Source of the DNA: Alcaligenes faecalis | GTDB taxonomy: Bacteria > Pseudomonadota > Gammaproteobacteria > Burkholderiales > Burkholderiaceae_B | Assembly: GCF_002443155.1 (NCBI RefSeq) | Contig: NZ_CP023667.1 | Location: forward strand, 186,001-250,000 | Direction of reading: 5' to 3' | Length of the DNA stretch: 64,000 bases | Shown: positions 50,771-60,301 of the stretch, one piece after another | How positions within the stretch are numbered: position 1 is the first letter of the stretch | Layout of the letters: each line of letters opens with the position of its first letter | Notes under the pieces: generated by a model | The model's database searches: none | What the model saw: only the letters and a program-made list of their open reading frames with translations | What the model was told of the DNA's origin: nothing | Program-made: the position numbers and the translations under genes

Positions 50771-51708
50771 GCTGTGCCTCGGGTACGAACCATCAGTCCC
50801 AGGAAGTACGCGCCACACACCAGGTTGACGAGTATCCCGACGGTCGTGCGGTAATTGAAAATGTGTTCCACCGCTATTTGCGCCAGTAAAAACATGACGA
50901 TGGCAATGGCGCAGCCCAGGGGCAGCGTGATTCTGTGTCGGAAGCTGCGGGCCAGCGCATAGCTGGTGTTGGCCACGAAAATTCCCATGAAGGCAGTGGG
51001 CCCGAGCAGGCTGGTGGAAATGGCGACCAGGGCAGCAATCAGGGCCAGCTGGATGCGCACGGTACGGCGGTAATCGACCCCCAAAGAAATGGCTTGCTCG
51101 CGGCCCAGAGACAGCACGTCCAGCGTGGGCAAGCTGCGCAGGCTGCCCAGGCAAATGCCACCCACCAGAATCGCGGAAATCAGCAGTTGCAAAGGCTCGA
51201 CCCGGTTAAAGGACGCCTGGCTGAAGCCCAGCAGAATGGAGAACTCGCCGGGGCTGATTTTCAGCTGCACAAACTGGGTGAAGGTGCTGATGATCATGGT
51301 CAGTACCAGCCCCATCAACAGCAGGAAGTACACATTGTTCTTGCCCTGGCGAAACAGCCAGTGATGGATTGCCAGTGAGTAAGCCAGCATCAGCACAATG
51401 GACAGCACCACATTGCCATTGGCCCCCAGCATCACCAGGCTTTGTGTACCCAAGAGCAAGATCAGCAGGGACTGGAACAGCAGGTAAACCGCTTCGTATC
51501 CCATGATGGCGGGCGTCAGAATCCGGTTGCCGGTAATGGTCTGGAAAATAATCGAGGACCAGGCAATGCAGATGCCGCCAATGACCATGGCTGCCAAGCG
51601 GTTCAGGCGTTTGGGGATGATGTAGTCGAAGTCCAGGCCGGAGCGATAGAACACAAAGCTCAGTGCCAGCACCAGCAGTAGTATCCAGACCAGATGTTGC
51701 CGTTTCAT
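50767..51708 (-). CDS. FecCD-family permease, second subunit (CeuC/FatC type)
   Basis: The protein of 313 residues has about nine or ten membrane segments. FecCD hallmarks are RLNRLAAMVIGGICIAWSSIIFQTITGNRILTPAIMGYEAVY at the N-terminus and LGREQAISLGVDYRRTVRIQ, then LLGPTAFMGIFVANTSYAL later. It overlaps the neighbouring genes by ATGA on both sides, ensuring equal synthesis with the first permease and the ATPase. Confidence 0.93.
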   Translation of the reverse strand: MKRQHLVWILLLVLALSFVFYRSGLDFDYIIPKRLNRLAAMVIGGICIAWSSIIFQTITGNRILTPAIMGYEAVYLLFQSLLILLLGTQSLVMLGANGNVVLSIVLMLAYSLAIHHWLFRQGKNNVYFLLLMGLVLTMIISTFTQFVQLKISPGEFSILLGFSQASFNRVEPLQLLISAILVGGICLGSLRSLPTLDVLSLGREQAISLGVDYRRTVRIQLALIAALVAISTSLLGPTAFMGIFVANTSYALARSFRHRITLPLGCAIAIVMFLLAQIAVEHIFNYRTTVGILVNLVCGAYFLGLMVRTRGTA

Positions 51709-52649
51709 CGGTTCCTCCAGAAGATCAGGAACAGAAACAGCACGCCACCCACGCCACCGGCGGTCAGGCCGATGGGGACTTCAAACGGGTAGATAATGAG
51801 GCGGCCCAGAATGTCGCAAGCCAGCAGCAGGCAGGCACCGCCCAGCGCCACAATGGGCAAGGTACGGCCCAGGTTGTCGCCATAGCGCAGCGCCACCAGA
51901 TTGGGGATGACCAGACCAATAAAGGGAATGGCCCCTACGGTAATGACAGTGGCCGAGACGGTAACCGCGACCAGTATCAAGCCCAGGGCGACGGTGGCTG
52001 AATAGTTCAGCCCCAGGCTGGTGGCCATGCCTTCGCCCATGCCCAGAACGGTAAAGCGATGCGCGTACAGATAGGTGAGCAGCACAATGGGCAGAATCAG
52101 ATAAATGATCTCGTAATTGCCCTGCACGATCTTGGAGAAGTCGCCCAGCATCCAGCCCTGCATACTTTGCAAAATCTGGTGCTGATAGGCATAAAACTCG
52201 GCAATCGCGCTGAGCACGCCGCCGTACATCAGACCAATCACCGGCACCAGCACGGTGTTCTTGAAGCGGATACGGCGCACCACGGCGATGAAGATCAGGC
52301 TGGAGGCAAAGCAGAACAAGAGGGCAAACAGCAGCTTGCCCAGAGTGCCGCTGCTGGGAGCCAGAGTCAGGGCGATCAGAATGCCCAGCTTGGCGGCATC
52401 CAGCCCGCCCGAGGTGGCTGGCTCCACAAATTTATTGCGCACAATGTGCTGCAAGATCACCCCGCAGACGGACAGGCCTATGCCGCTCAAGATCAGCGCC
52501 GCCAGACGGGGCAGTCGGCTGGCGGTCAGTGTCAGCCAGGCATCGCCTGAAAAGCTCCATAACTGTGCCCAGCTGATTTGCCGTGCGCCTATCAACAAGG
52601 ACAGGCTGCACAACATCAGGAACAACAGCACAAAAGATCTAGCTCGCAT
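51705..52649 (-). CDS. FecCD-family permease, first subunit (CeuB/FatD type)
   Basis: The product of 314 residues starts at the ATG at 52649, which overlaps the stop of the upstream ABC gene (a GTG immediately before is possible). It has RLPRLAALILSGIGLSVCGVILQHIVRNKFVEPATSGGLDAAKLG, the conserved FecCD opening, and VGAIPFIGLVIPNLVALRYGDNLGRTLP near the C-terminus. It forms the membrane channel with the next gene product. Confidence 0.93.
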   Translation of the reverse strand: MRARSFVLLFLMLCSLSLLIGARQISWAQLWSFSGDAWLTLTASRLPRLAALILSGIGLSVCGVILQHIVRNKFVEPATSGGLDAAKLGILIALTLAPSSGTLGKLLFALLFCFASSLIFIAVVRRIRFKNTVLVPVIGLMYGGVLSAIAEFYAYQHQILQSMQGWMLGDFSKIVQGNYEIIYLILPIVLLTYLYAHRFTVLGMGEGMATSLGLNYSATVALGLILVAVTVSATVITVGAIPFIGLVIPNLVALRYGDNLGRTLPIVALGGACLLLACDILGRLIIYPFEVPIGLTAGGVGGVLFLFLIFWRNR

Positions 52650-54415
52650 CACACACCGTTATCTTGGGCTGCGGTGGCAATACGCCAGCCTTTGGCGGCA
52701 TGACGCTGGTTCAGGAAGTGGGCATAACGGCCCTGGCTTTCGCGTAGTTGGGCCGGTGGGCCTTGTTCGATGATCTGACCGTTTTCCAGCACCACAATTT
52801 GATCGGCCATGGCGACGGTAGAGAGCTGGTGGGCAATCACGATCAGGGTGCGCTTGCCACGCAGACGAGCCAGGGCCTGGGCAATGGCAGCCTGGTTTTC
52901 GGCATCCAGTGCGGCAGTGGCTTCGTCCACCAGCAAAATGGGGGCGTTCTTGATCAGGGCGCGGGCAATGGCGATACGTTGACGCTCGCCACCGGACAGG
53001 CGGGCCCCGCCTTCGCCTACCGTGGTGTGCAAACCTTCTGGCAGACGGGCGATGATTTCGTTGACACCGGCTTGTTCCACCGCTTCCATCAGTTCGGCCT
53101 CGGTTGCATCCGGTTTGCCCAGGCGGATGTTCTCGGCAATGCTGCCTGCGAACAGATAATCGTCCTGGAAAATCTGGCTGATTTGCGTAGCTAATACCGG
53201 GCTGCTGATCTGGCGTACGTCCACGCCACCGATGAAGACACTACCCTGGTTGACATCAAAGAAGCGGGCAATCAGCCGGGCCAGGGTAGTTTTGCCCGAG
53301 CCGGACTCCCCGATCAGGGCCACCATGCTGCCTGCCGCAATGTGCAGGCTGACGTCGTTCAGTACATCGGCTTTGTCGGCGGCATAGCGGAAATGCACAT
53401 TGTTCAGCGCAATCGAGCCGTCGCTTGGGGTTTGGGGCGAGGCGGGTTCGGGCAGGGGCTGGACGGCAAACAGTTCCTGAATTGCATCCAGCTGGCCGCG
53501 TGCACCGCGCAGCACTTCCCCGTAGCTGGCCACTTCCAGCAAAGAGTCGATGTAGCGTGCGGTCAGCAGCAAGGACACGATGACGGCGATGACTTCTGCA
53601 CTGCTCATGCCCAGGCCCGTATGGCTGTTTAGCCAAAGCGTGGCGACAATCAGCAAGGCAGCGAAGGCTGCTTGCACTGCCCAGGCATTCAGCACCGCCG
53701 AGGCCGTGGATTGCCAGATCAGTTTCTTGCCTGCCTGATGCTGGCGCTCGATCGCTTCTTCCAGCAGGCGTGTACCACCACCTTCGCCATTGAAAGCACG
53801 CAGCACGGATTGGGCTTGGGCAAACTCCACCACACGCTGGCTGGCATGGGCGAAATGAGCCTGGAAGGCATCATCGGCCTTGCGTCCCAAATGGGCGGTC
53901 AGGGCCAGCACAGCGGCCAGCAAAGGCAGCACGATCAGGGCAATCAGGCCCAGCGGCCAATGCAAAATGAATAAGGCCACAACCAGCACGATAGGCGTCA
54001 CAATCCCGGCGATCAGCGGGGTGAAAACGTGCGCTGGCAATTGGGCCACAGACATCATGCCTTGGGTGACGACATGGCCCAGGCGCGCCGTGTTTTGGGC
54101 GGAGAACCAGCCTACCGGCAGTTGGGCGATATGTTCGCCCAGACGATGACGGCCACCTTGCAGGATGGCGGCGCCCACATTCACACCGGCTTGCTCCACA
54201 TGGCGACGCCATGCCCAGCAAACAGCCACGCCTAGCAGCAAGACCAGCAGCCAGCCGCCCGCCTGTTTGGGTTCGCCATTGAGCAGGTGAGTGAAAACGG
54301 GGACCAGGGTGGTCATGGTCAGGCCGCACAGCAGGCCGTATAGAACAGCCATCCAGCTATAGCGACGGAAAATGGGGGCATCCGTACCCAGCAACTGAAT
54401 CAGGGTCTTTAGCAT
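52649..54415 (-). CDS. ABC permease-ATPase (YbtQ/IrtB type)
   Basis: The 588-residue fused half-transporter has six membrane segments in residues 15-290 and an ATPase domain with Walker A GESGSGKTT, signature LSGGERQRIAIARAL, Walker B ILLVDEATAALD and IAHQLSTV. It overlaps the preceding homologous gene by 7 nt, so the two very probably form a heterodimer. In Yersinia YbtPQ and mycobacterial IrtAB such exporter-fold pairs import Fe-siderophore; export of the siderophore is the other option. Confidence 0.9.
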   Translation of the reverse strand: MLKTLIQLLGTDAPIFRRYSWMAVLYGLLCGLTMTTLVPVFTHLLNGEPKQAGGWLLVLLLGVAVCWAWRRHVEQAGVNVGAAILQGGRHRLGEHIAQLPVGWFSAQNTARLGHVVTQGMMSVAQLPAHVFTPLIAGIVTPIVLVVALFILHWPLGLIALIVLPLLAAVLALTAHLGRKADDAFQAHFAHASQRVVEFAQAQSVLRAFNGEGGGTRLLEEAIERQHQAGKKLIWQSTASAVLNAWAVQAAFAALLIVATLWLNSHTGLGMSSAEVIAVIVSLLLTARYIDSLLEVASYGEVLRGARGQLDAIQELFAVQPLPEPASPQTPSDGSIALNNVHFRYAADKADVLNDVSLHIAAGSMVALIGESGSGKTTLARLIARFFDVNQGSVFIGGVDVRQISSPVLATQISQIFQDDYLFAGSIAENIRLGKPDATEAELMEAVEQAGVNEIIARLPEGLHTTVGEGGARLSGGERQRIAIARALIKNAPILLVDEATAALDAENQAAIAQALARLRGKRTLIVIAHQLSTVAMADQIVVLENGQIIEQGPPAQLRESQGRYAHFLNQRHAAKGWRIATAAQDNGV

Positions 54416-56196
54416 GATGTGTCCTTGGAACTGTTGTCGTAGCCACCCAGGGTCCAGAGCCGTGCGTAACGGCCTTGTTCGGCCAGCAGGCTGGCGTGAT
54501 TGCCTTGCTCCACAATGGCGCCGTTTTCCAGTACCAGAATGCGGTCGGCGTGCATGATGGTGTCCAGACGGTGAGCAATGACCAGCAAGGTACGACCTTG
54601 GGCAAAGCGCGAAAGGGCATCCTGAATGGCCACTTCATTGCTGGCGTCGGCAGCGGCGGTGGCTTCGTCCAGCACCAGAATCGGCGGGTCCAGCAGAACA
54701 GCGCGTGCAATGCTGACGCGTTGCCGTTCGCCACCGGATAGTTGGGCATCTTCACCCACGACAGAGTCGTAGCCATGAGGCAGGCTCAAGATACGGTCAT
54801 GAATATTGGCGGCGCGGGCGGCGTCTTCAATCTCTTGCTGACTGGCCGAGGGGCGGCCCAGCGCAATGTTCTCGCGCACGCTGGCATTGATCAGGCGCAC
54901 TTCCTGCAGCACAAAACCAATGCGGCGGTACAACTCAGTGGATTCGATTTGGCGCAGATCTGCACCGCCCAGGGTGATACGGCCTTCGCTGGGATCAAAA
55001 AAGCGCAATAGCAGGCGAGCGATGGTGGATTTGCCAGAACCGGAGGAACCCACAATTGCGGTGACCGTGCCCGGTTCCAGGGTGAAGCTGATATTGCTCA
55101 GTGCCTGGTGGCCTTCGCCATAGGCATAGCTGACGTTTTCGACCCGCACTTCCTGATTTGCCGGGACTTGTTGCTGATCGACGGTCAGCGTTTCCAGCAC
55201 GGGTGTTTTCATCAAGGCTTGCACGTGCTGCGCGGCACCTGTTGCCCCGCCCAGGTCGTGCAGCAAGGTGTGCAGCAAAAGCAGAGGTGCACAAATACCG
55301 GGGGCTACCAGGGCGAAGGGCAGAATATCTACGGGCGCCATCCAGTCCAGATAGCTGAACAGGGCACCGAAGATCAGCACGACACCCAGAACGGTGACAG
55401 GGGCGATCATGGCGTGTGCGTGGGCCATGCGGGCGACCAGCGGGCGGGCAAAGTTCAGAAAGGCGTCGGCAAAGCCGTCCACGGCCTTGCTATAGCCGCC
55501 ATGTGCCTGCCCGCTGGAACCAAAGGCTTTGACCACAGGAATGCCGCTGACAAATTCCACCGTGGCACTGTTCAGGCGGCCCAGTTTTTCAACAAAGCCC
55601 TGCATATTGGCGCTGCTGGCCTTCATGGCGTGGTGCAGGAACAGGAAGAAGCCGGGGAAGGGCAGCAACGCCACAATGGCCATGCGCCAGTCCATGAAAA
55701 ACAGGTACAGCACGGAGATCGCAATGGCACCAAGGGCGCGGCCTACCGAGGTGTAAAAGTGCGCGGTCAGGCTGTGCAGGGTGGCGATGTCATCCTGCAT
55801 GGCTTGTTTCACTTCGCCTGAAGCCTGGCCGGTAAACCAGCCCAGCGGCACTTTGGCCAATCGTTGGGCAGCGCTCAGACGCAGGCCGCGTGTCAGTTGG
55901 TTGTCGGCCAGATGGGCCAGCAGCTCGCCTGCCGAGATCAGGGCCAGGCCTGCAAACATGCTGACGATGCTGAACAGCACCGTCCAGCCTATATCGCCTT
56001 GCAGTTCGCCAGACGGGGTATTGCCTAAAGCCAGCGTGGCGATGTGGGCGATTCCGGCCAAGGGCACCAGGGTAAGCATGGAACCCAAAGCCGCCAGAAC
56101 GGCGGCAACAATCAGGCGCGAGCGTATGGAGCTGAGGATCTGGCTGATGGGGCCAGGCTCTTTACGCGCGTCCGTAGCAGTTTCACGAGTGGTCAT
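54409..56196 (-). CDS. ABC permease-ATPase (YbtP/IrtA type)
   Basis: The 595-residue half-transporter is the first gene of the siderophore operon. Membrane segments occupy residues 25-300. The ATPase domain carries GSSGSGKST, LSGGERQRVSIARAVL, ILVLDEATAAADASNE and IAHRLDTI. In YbtPQ-type systems the substrate is taken from the periplasm by the transmembrane part itself. A Fur box lies about 140 nt upstream of the ATG. Confidence 0.9.
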   Translation of the reverse strand: MTTRETATDARKEPGPISQILSSIRSRLIVAAVLAALGSMLTLVPLAGIAHIATLALGNTPSGELQGDIGWTVLFSIVSMFAGLALISAGELLAHLADNQLTRGLRLSAAQRLAKVPLGWFTGQASGEVKQAMQDDIATLHSLTAHFYTSVGRALGAIAISVLYLFFMDWRMAIVALLPFPGFFLFLHHAMKASSANMQGFVEKLGRLNSATVEFVSGIPVVKAFGSSGQAHGGYSKAVDGFADAFLNFARPLVARMAHAHAMIAPVTVLGVVLIFGALFSYLDWMAPVDILPFALVAPGICAPLLLLHTLLHDLGGATGAAQHVQALMKTPVLETLTVDQQQVPANQEVRVENVSYAYGEGHQALSNISFTLEPGTVTAIVGSSGSGKSTIARLLLRFFDPSEGRITLGGADLRQIESTELYRRIGFVLQEVRLINASVRENIALGRPSASQQEIEDAARAANIHDRILSLPHGYDSVVGEDAQLSGGERQRVSIARAVLLDPPILVLDEATAAADASNEVAIQDALSRFAQGRTLLVIAHRLDTIMHADRILVLENGAIVEQGNHASLLAEQGRYARLWTLGGYDNSSKDTSC

Positions 56197-56334
56197 GAGC
56201 GTTACATACCCAGAAATTCAAAGTAAGAGACATGATTTCTGCGGGGTGTGGATGAGTGTCTAGGTGGGTGGCGGCTCAGATCCGACACCTTCATTGCTTA
56301 TCCAAAAGCCGTGGAAATCGGCTCTTCACTATAA

Positions 56335-56353
56335 GGTATTGAGAATCATTATC
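56335..56353 (-). promoter_or_regulatory. Fur box of the siderophore operon
   Basis: GGTATTGAGAATCATTATC matches the 19-bp Fur consensus GATAATGATAATCATTATC at 16 positions. Further TCGATAATG follows, extending the array. The operon should be repressed by Fur with iron. The 386-bp space 56197-56582 also holds the lactate-operon terminator; no gene is seen. Confidence 0.85.
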
Positions 56354-56445
56354 GATAATGTAATCTAAATTTTGAATTAGTGGAACCTATTAAACTAAAT
56401 AGGAAAAGCGACAGAATAGTTTTGTGTTGTGGCTGTCACAGCACG

Positions 56446-56485
56446 CAAAAAAAACAGGCCCGCCAAGTCAAACTTGGAGGGCCTG
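56446..56485 (-). terminator. Rho-independent terminator of the lactate operon
   Basis: On the minus strand CAGGCC..CCAAG pairs with CTTGG..GGCCTG around a 5-nt loop and is followed by eight T. It lies 98 nt after the dld stop. Confidence 0.92.
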
Positions 56486-56582
56486 CTGGTTTGCATGAAG
56501 CGAGGTTTATGGAAGGACGAGGTTGCGCTGCAAGCAAAGGAATGGCGTGCAGCCTGTGAGTGCTTTCAAGAAGAGGCGGTTT

Positions 56583-58304
56583 TTAGTCGTGCTTGCCGCC
56601 GCAGCACACACTCCACCATTTGCGGCGCGAAGTGTGGCCGATACCAGGGTTGAAGGTGTTGGTCGGGTCCAGCTCGCGGTAAAAACCGGCCAGGGCAGGT
56701 TTGGCGATATACAGGTGGCCTACATTGTGCTCGGCCGGGTACTCGGCACGGCGTTCATCCAGCAGCTTCCACATGCGGTGTTCCATATCCAGAGGAACCA
56801 CGCCTTTTTTGACGATGTAGTCCTGGTGGAACACGTGGCACAGGAAGTGGCCGTAGTAGAGCTTGTGGACGATGTCTTTTTCCATATCGTCCGGCAGTTG
56901 CTCCACCCATTCCTTGTCGTTGCGGCGCAAGGCAATGTCCAGAGCCACAATATCTTCCACGCTGTCGGGGTGGGCCTCGCGGTAGCGGATGGCGGCACCA
57001 GCAATGGCAAAGCGGTGCAGAAAGGCTTTGCGGCCTTCTTCGGCATCGCACTCGAAATAGGCCCCTTGCTGGCTGCCTTCAAATTGCTGACTTAGAAATT
57101 CGCGCGTGGCCTGGGCGGTGTCGTTGGAGACACGCAGCAACAGGTGGTGCTCGAAACGGTCACGCCATTCACGCATACGCGGCGGCAGGTGACTGGGCAG
57201 GCGGTTCATGATTGCCTGGATGACGCGATCGGTGACGCCACGCCAGCCAAAGCGTTCAAAAAAGCCATCGACACGGCTTTTCATTGCAAAGGCGGACGGC
57301 ACTTTAGCCGTACCAAAACGGTCGATCAGCAAGAAGGTGTCTTTGCCGTACTGCTCGCCAATATCGTAGGCGGTACGGTGGATGTACTCACCCGCAATCG
57401 GCAGGCGGGGCAGATCCGTCAGCAGGTGGCGGCGCACGGCAGTCAGCTCATCCGGGTCATTGGTGCCGATGTAGAAAACGGTACTGGCTTCTTTGGGGAA
57501 GGTATCCAGACGCACGGCAAAAATGCACAGCTTGCCTGCCGAGCCGGAGGCTTCATACAGGCGTGAAGGGTCGGCATTGAAACGGGCCGGGGTCTGGGCA
57601 TCCACGTCGCGCACATCTTCGGCGTAGCGCGGGTCGCTGGCCTTGCGTTCCGGGTCGTTGACGATATCCGCCACACTGTACTTGCCTTGCTCCAGGCGGC
57701 TCAGAATTTCTTCGGGGGTATCCCCCAGATTGATGCCCAGGTGATTGACCAGTTGCAGGGTGCCATCGTCCAGCACTTGCGCGTACAGCGTCAATTCCGT
57801 GTAGGCCGGGCCGCGTCGCACCAGTGCACCGCCGGAGTTGTTGCAGACACCGCCCAGCACAGACGCGCCGATACACGAGGAGCCAATTACCGAATGGGGT
57901 TCACGCTCCAGCGGGGCCAGGGTCTGTTCCAGACGGTCCAGCGTGGCACCGGGCAGGCAGACAACCTGCTCGCCATCGTTGATGACCTGTATGCCTTGCA
58001 GACGCATGGTGTTCATCAGCACGATGTCACGGTCGTAGTCGTCACCGTCGGGGGTGGAGCCACCCGTCAGGCCGGTGTTGGCGGCTTGCATGATCACGAT
58101 GCAATCGGCAGCGACAGCGGCTTGCAGGCTGCGCCATTGTTCCAGCAGCGTTCCGGGCCGTACGACGGCCAGCACCTTGCCTTCACCCGTACGGTGGCCC
58201 TTGCGGTAACGACGCGTGCTGCGGTCGTCCGTCAGGACATGAGGGTTGCCGACAATCGAGCGCAGTTGCTGCAACAAATCCGCAGCGCTGGTGGAAACTG
58301 ACAT
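56583..58304 (-). CDS. dld: Quinone-dependent D-lactate dehydrogenase
   Basis: The ATG at 58304 follows AGGAG and gives 573 residues (571 in E. coli). FAD-binding motifs are IVIMQAANTGLTGGSTPDG and SSCIGASVLGGVCNNSGGALVRRGPAYTEL. The membrane-binding and cap domains continue to NPGIGHTSRRKWW at the C-terminus. It oxidises D-lactate to pyruvate at the inner face of the membrane, feeding quinone. It starts 2 nt after lldD, so this operon handles both lactate isomers. Confidence 0.95.
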   Translation of the reverse strand: MSVSTSAADLLQQLRSIVGNPHVLTDDRSTRRYRKGHRTGEGKVLAVVRPGTLLEQWRSLQAAVAADCIVIMQAANTGLTGGSTPDGDDYDRDIVLMNTMRLQGIQVINDGEQVVCLPGATLDRLEQTLAPLEREPHSVIGSSCIGASVLGGVCNNSGGALVRRGPAYTELTLYAQVLDDGTLQLVNHLGINLGDTPEEILSRLEQGKYSVADIVNDPERKASDPRYAEDVRDVDAQTPARFNADPSRLYEASGSAGKLCIFAVRLDTFPKEASTVFYIGTNDPDELTAVRRHLLTDLPRLPIAGEYIHRTAYDIGEQYGKDTFLLIDRFGTAKVPSAFAMKSRVDGFFERFGWRGVTDRVIQAIMNRLPSHLPPRMREWRDRFEHHLLLRVSNDTAQATREFLSQQFEGSQQGAYFECDAEEGRKAFLHRFAIAGAAIRYREAHPDSVEDIVALDIALRRNDKEWVEQLPDDMEKDIVHKLYYGHFLCHVFHQDYIVKKGVVPLDMEHRMWKLLDERRAEYPAEHNVGHLYIAKPALAGFYRELDPTNTFNPGIGHTSRRKWWSVCCGGKHD

Positions 58305-58306
58305 GG

Positions 58307-59446
58307 TCAAGACTCCTGTACAAGCAGGTCAGAGGTGATCTGGGAAATACTGCTGACGCTGGTCAGCGTCATGGCGACCCGAATTTCTTTTTCAATCAGG
58401 TCCAGCAGGTGGTCCACGCCAGACTGTCCGGCGGCGGCCAGTGCATAAATGTAGGCGCGGCCCAGCATGGCAGCGTCGGCACCCAGGGCAATCATGCGCA
58501 CCACGTCCAGGCCGCTGCGGATACCGGAGTCCGCCAGAATCTTGATCTGGCCTTTGACGGCATCGGCAATGGCGGGCAGGGCACGGGCCGAGGACAGGAC
58601 GCCATCCAGCTGGCGGCCACCGTGGTTGGAGACGATGATGCCATCGGCACCAAAGCGCACGGCATCGCGCGCGTCATCGGGGTCCAGAATGCCTTTGATC
58701 AGCATGGGGCCTTTCCAGAACTCGCGTATCCACTCCAGATCTTTCCAGGAAATGGAGGGGTCAAAGTTCGCGCCCAGATAGCCCATATAGTCTTCCAGGC
58801 CGGTTGGCTTGCCCAGGTAGCGCGAGATATTGCCCAGATCATGCGGACGGCCCAGCAGACCGACATCCCAGGCCCAGCGCGGGTGCATGACAGCCTGGGC
58901 ATAGCGGCGCAGGGCGGCGTTGGGGCCGCTCATGCCGGAATGGGCATCACGGTAACGCGCGCCGGGTACGGGCATGTCCACCGTAAAGACCAGGGCGCTG
59001 CAGCCAGCGGCTTGCGCACGTTCCAGTGCGTTGCGCATGAAACCACGGTCTTTGAGCACATACAGCTGAAACCACATGGGCCGTTTCAGGCGCGGGGCCA
59101 CTTCCTCGATCGGGCAGACCGACACGCTGGACATGGTGAAGGGAATGCCGTGCGCATCCGCCGCCTGAGCCGCCTGAACTTCACCTCGACGCGCGTACAT
59201 GCCGGTCAGGCCTACCGGGGACAGGGCCACCGGAATGGACAGCTTTTCACCAAACAGTTCAATGCTGGTGTCCAGCTGGCTCATGTCTTTCAGCACTCGC
59301 TGGCGCAGGGCGACATTGGCCAGATCATCCACATTGCGGCGCAGGGTGTGCTCGGCATAGGCACCACCGTCAATGTAGTGGAACAGGAAAGGAGGCAGTC
59401 GTTTTTGGGCGGCACGCCGGTAGTCGGTCGAGGAGGAAATAATCAT
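58307..59446 (-). CDS. lldD: FMN-dependent L-lactate dehydrogenase
   Basis: The product has 379 residues (396 in E. coli) and belongs to the alpha-hydroxy-acid oxidase family: [62 protein letters not shown], and the catalytic His and Arg in [11 protein letters not shown], then [26 protein letters not shown]. It oxidises L-lactate to pyruvate with the respiratory chain as acceptor. Its start overlaps the lldR stop (ATGA). Confidence 0.96.
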   Translation of the reverse strand: MIISSSTDYRRAAQKRLPPFLFHYIDGGAYAEHTLRRNVDDLANVALRQRVLKDMSQLDTSIELFGEKLSIPVALSPVGLTGMYARRGEVQAAQAADAHGIPFTMSSVSVCPIEEVAPRLKRPMWFQLYVLKDRGFMRNALERAQAAGCSALVFTVDMPVPGARYRDAHSGMSGPNAALRRYAQAVMHPRWAWDVGLLGRPHDLGNISRYLGKPTGLEDYMGYLGANFDPSISWKDLEWIREFWKGPMLIKGILDPDDARDAVRFGADGIIVSNHGGRQLDGVLSSARALPAIADAVKGQIKILADSGIRSGLDVVRMIALGADAAMLGRAYIYALAAAGQSGVDHLLDLIEKEIRVAMTLTSVSSISQITSDLLVQES

Positions 59447-60222
59447 GGCAGGGCGGAGTCCGTTAAGGTCGAGGGCAGTATCTGCAAGCGCGCGGCACGT
59501 TCGCGGCGAGCAAGATCTTCGTCGGCCTGAAGAAGGGTGTTGCGTACGTAACCAAGGTGCTCGTTCACGACGCTGCGGGCACGGGCAGCATCGCCATCAA
59601 TAATGGCTTTGACCAGGGCCTCGTGCTGCGCAGTCAGATGCGTGATGGTTTCCGGCGAGTCGTGCACAAACATGATGATGTCCCGGTTCTGGGTCACGCT
59701 GCTGAGCACCAGGTCGAACAGTCCTCGCATGACCTGAACCAGCACCAGGTTATGAGAGGCCTCGGCAACGGCCAGGTGAAACTGGGCATCGGCACGGGCG
59801 GATTGCTCGGTATCGCCACTTTGCTGGTAGCGAATCATTTGCTCGAAGCACTGCAGAATCTTGTCTTTGTCGTCGGGCGAGGCGCGCAGGGCGGCGTGCC
59901 AGGTGGTGCTGCTCTCCAGAGCAATGCGCGCTTCCAGAACATCGTAGCGGTACTGGGGATCGGATAGCATCAGTGCGGCCAAGGGATCAACAGAGCGCTG
60001 AGTCCATTGGGGAGTCTGAGAGGTCAGGTATGTGCCCGAGCCGACCTGACTGCGCAAAATACCCTGGCTGGTCAGTTGCTGAATGGCTTCACGCAGCGAG
60101 GCGCGAGACACATTCAATTGTGCGGCCAAGGTGCGTTCGGCAGGCAGACGTTGCCCGGCCTGGTAGTCGCTGGATTGAATCAGCGCCAGCAGTTGTTGGG
60201 CGACATGATCAGAGAGGCGCAT
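59443..60222 (-). CDS. lldR: LldR, FadR-type GntR regulator of lactate use
   Basis: The 259-residue protein has the GntR winged helix ([44 protein letters not shown]) and the FCD ligand domain ([74 protein letters not shown]). Two palindromes of the known LldR/PdhR type lie upstream of lldP. It probably represses the operon without lactate. Confidence 0.95.
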   Translation of the reverse strand: MRLSDHVAQQLLALIQSSDYQAGQRLPAERTLAAQLNVSRASLREAIQQLTSQGILRSQVGSGTYLTSQTPQWTQRSVDPLAALMLSDPQYRYDVLEARIALESSTTWHAALRASPDDKDKILQCFEQMIRYQQSGDTEQSARADAQFHLAVAEASHNLVLVQVMRGLFDLVLSSVTQNRDIIMFVHDSPETITHLTAQHEALVKAIIDGDAARARSVVNEHLGYVRNTLLQADEDLARRERAARLQILPSTLTDSALP

Positions 60223-60248
60223 AGTTCTTGAAGGTACTGAAAAGATAA

Positions 60249-60282
60249 ATCAGCAAGGCGCGAGTCTGCGCGCCTTGCTGAT
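60249..60282 (-). terminator. Hairpin/attenuator between lldP and lldR
   Basis: A perfect 14-bp stem, ATCAGCAAGGCGCG with its complement, around a 6-nt loop in the 79-nt space. On the minus strand it is followed by TTATCTTTTC, so part of the transcription probably ends after lldP. Confidence 0.75.
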
Positions 60283-60301
60283 GAAGGATGAGGGTAGGCC
60301 C

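Noticed and set aside
58409..59530. A 373-codon plus-strand frame opposite lldD
   Set aside because: Antisense shadow of a clear FMN enzyme; no start signal or recognisable domain.
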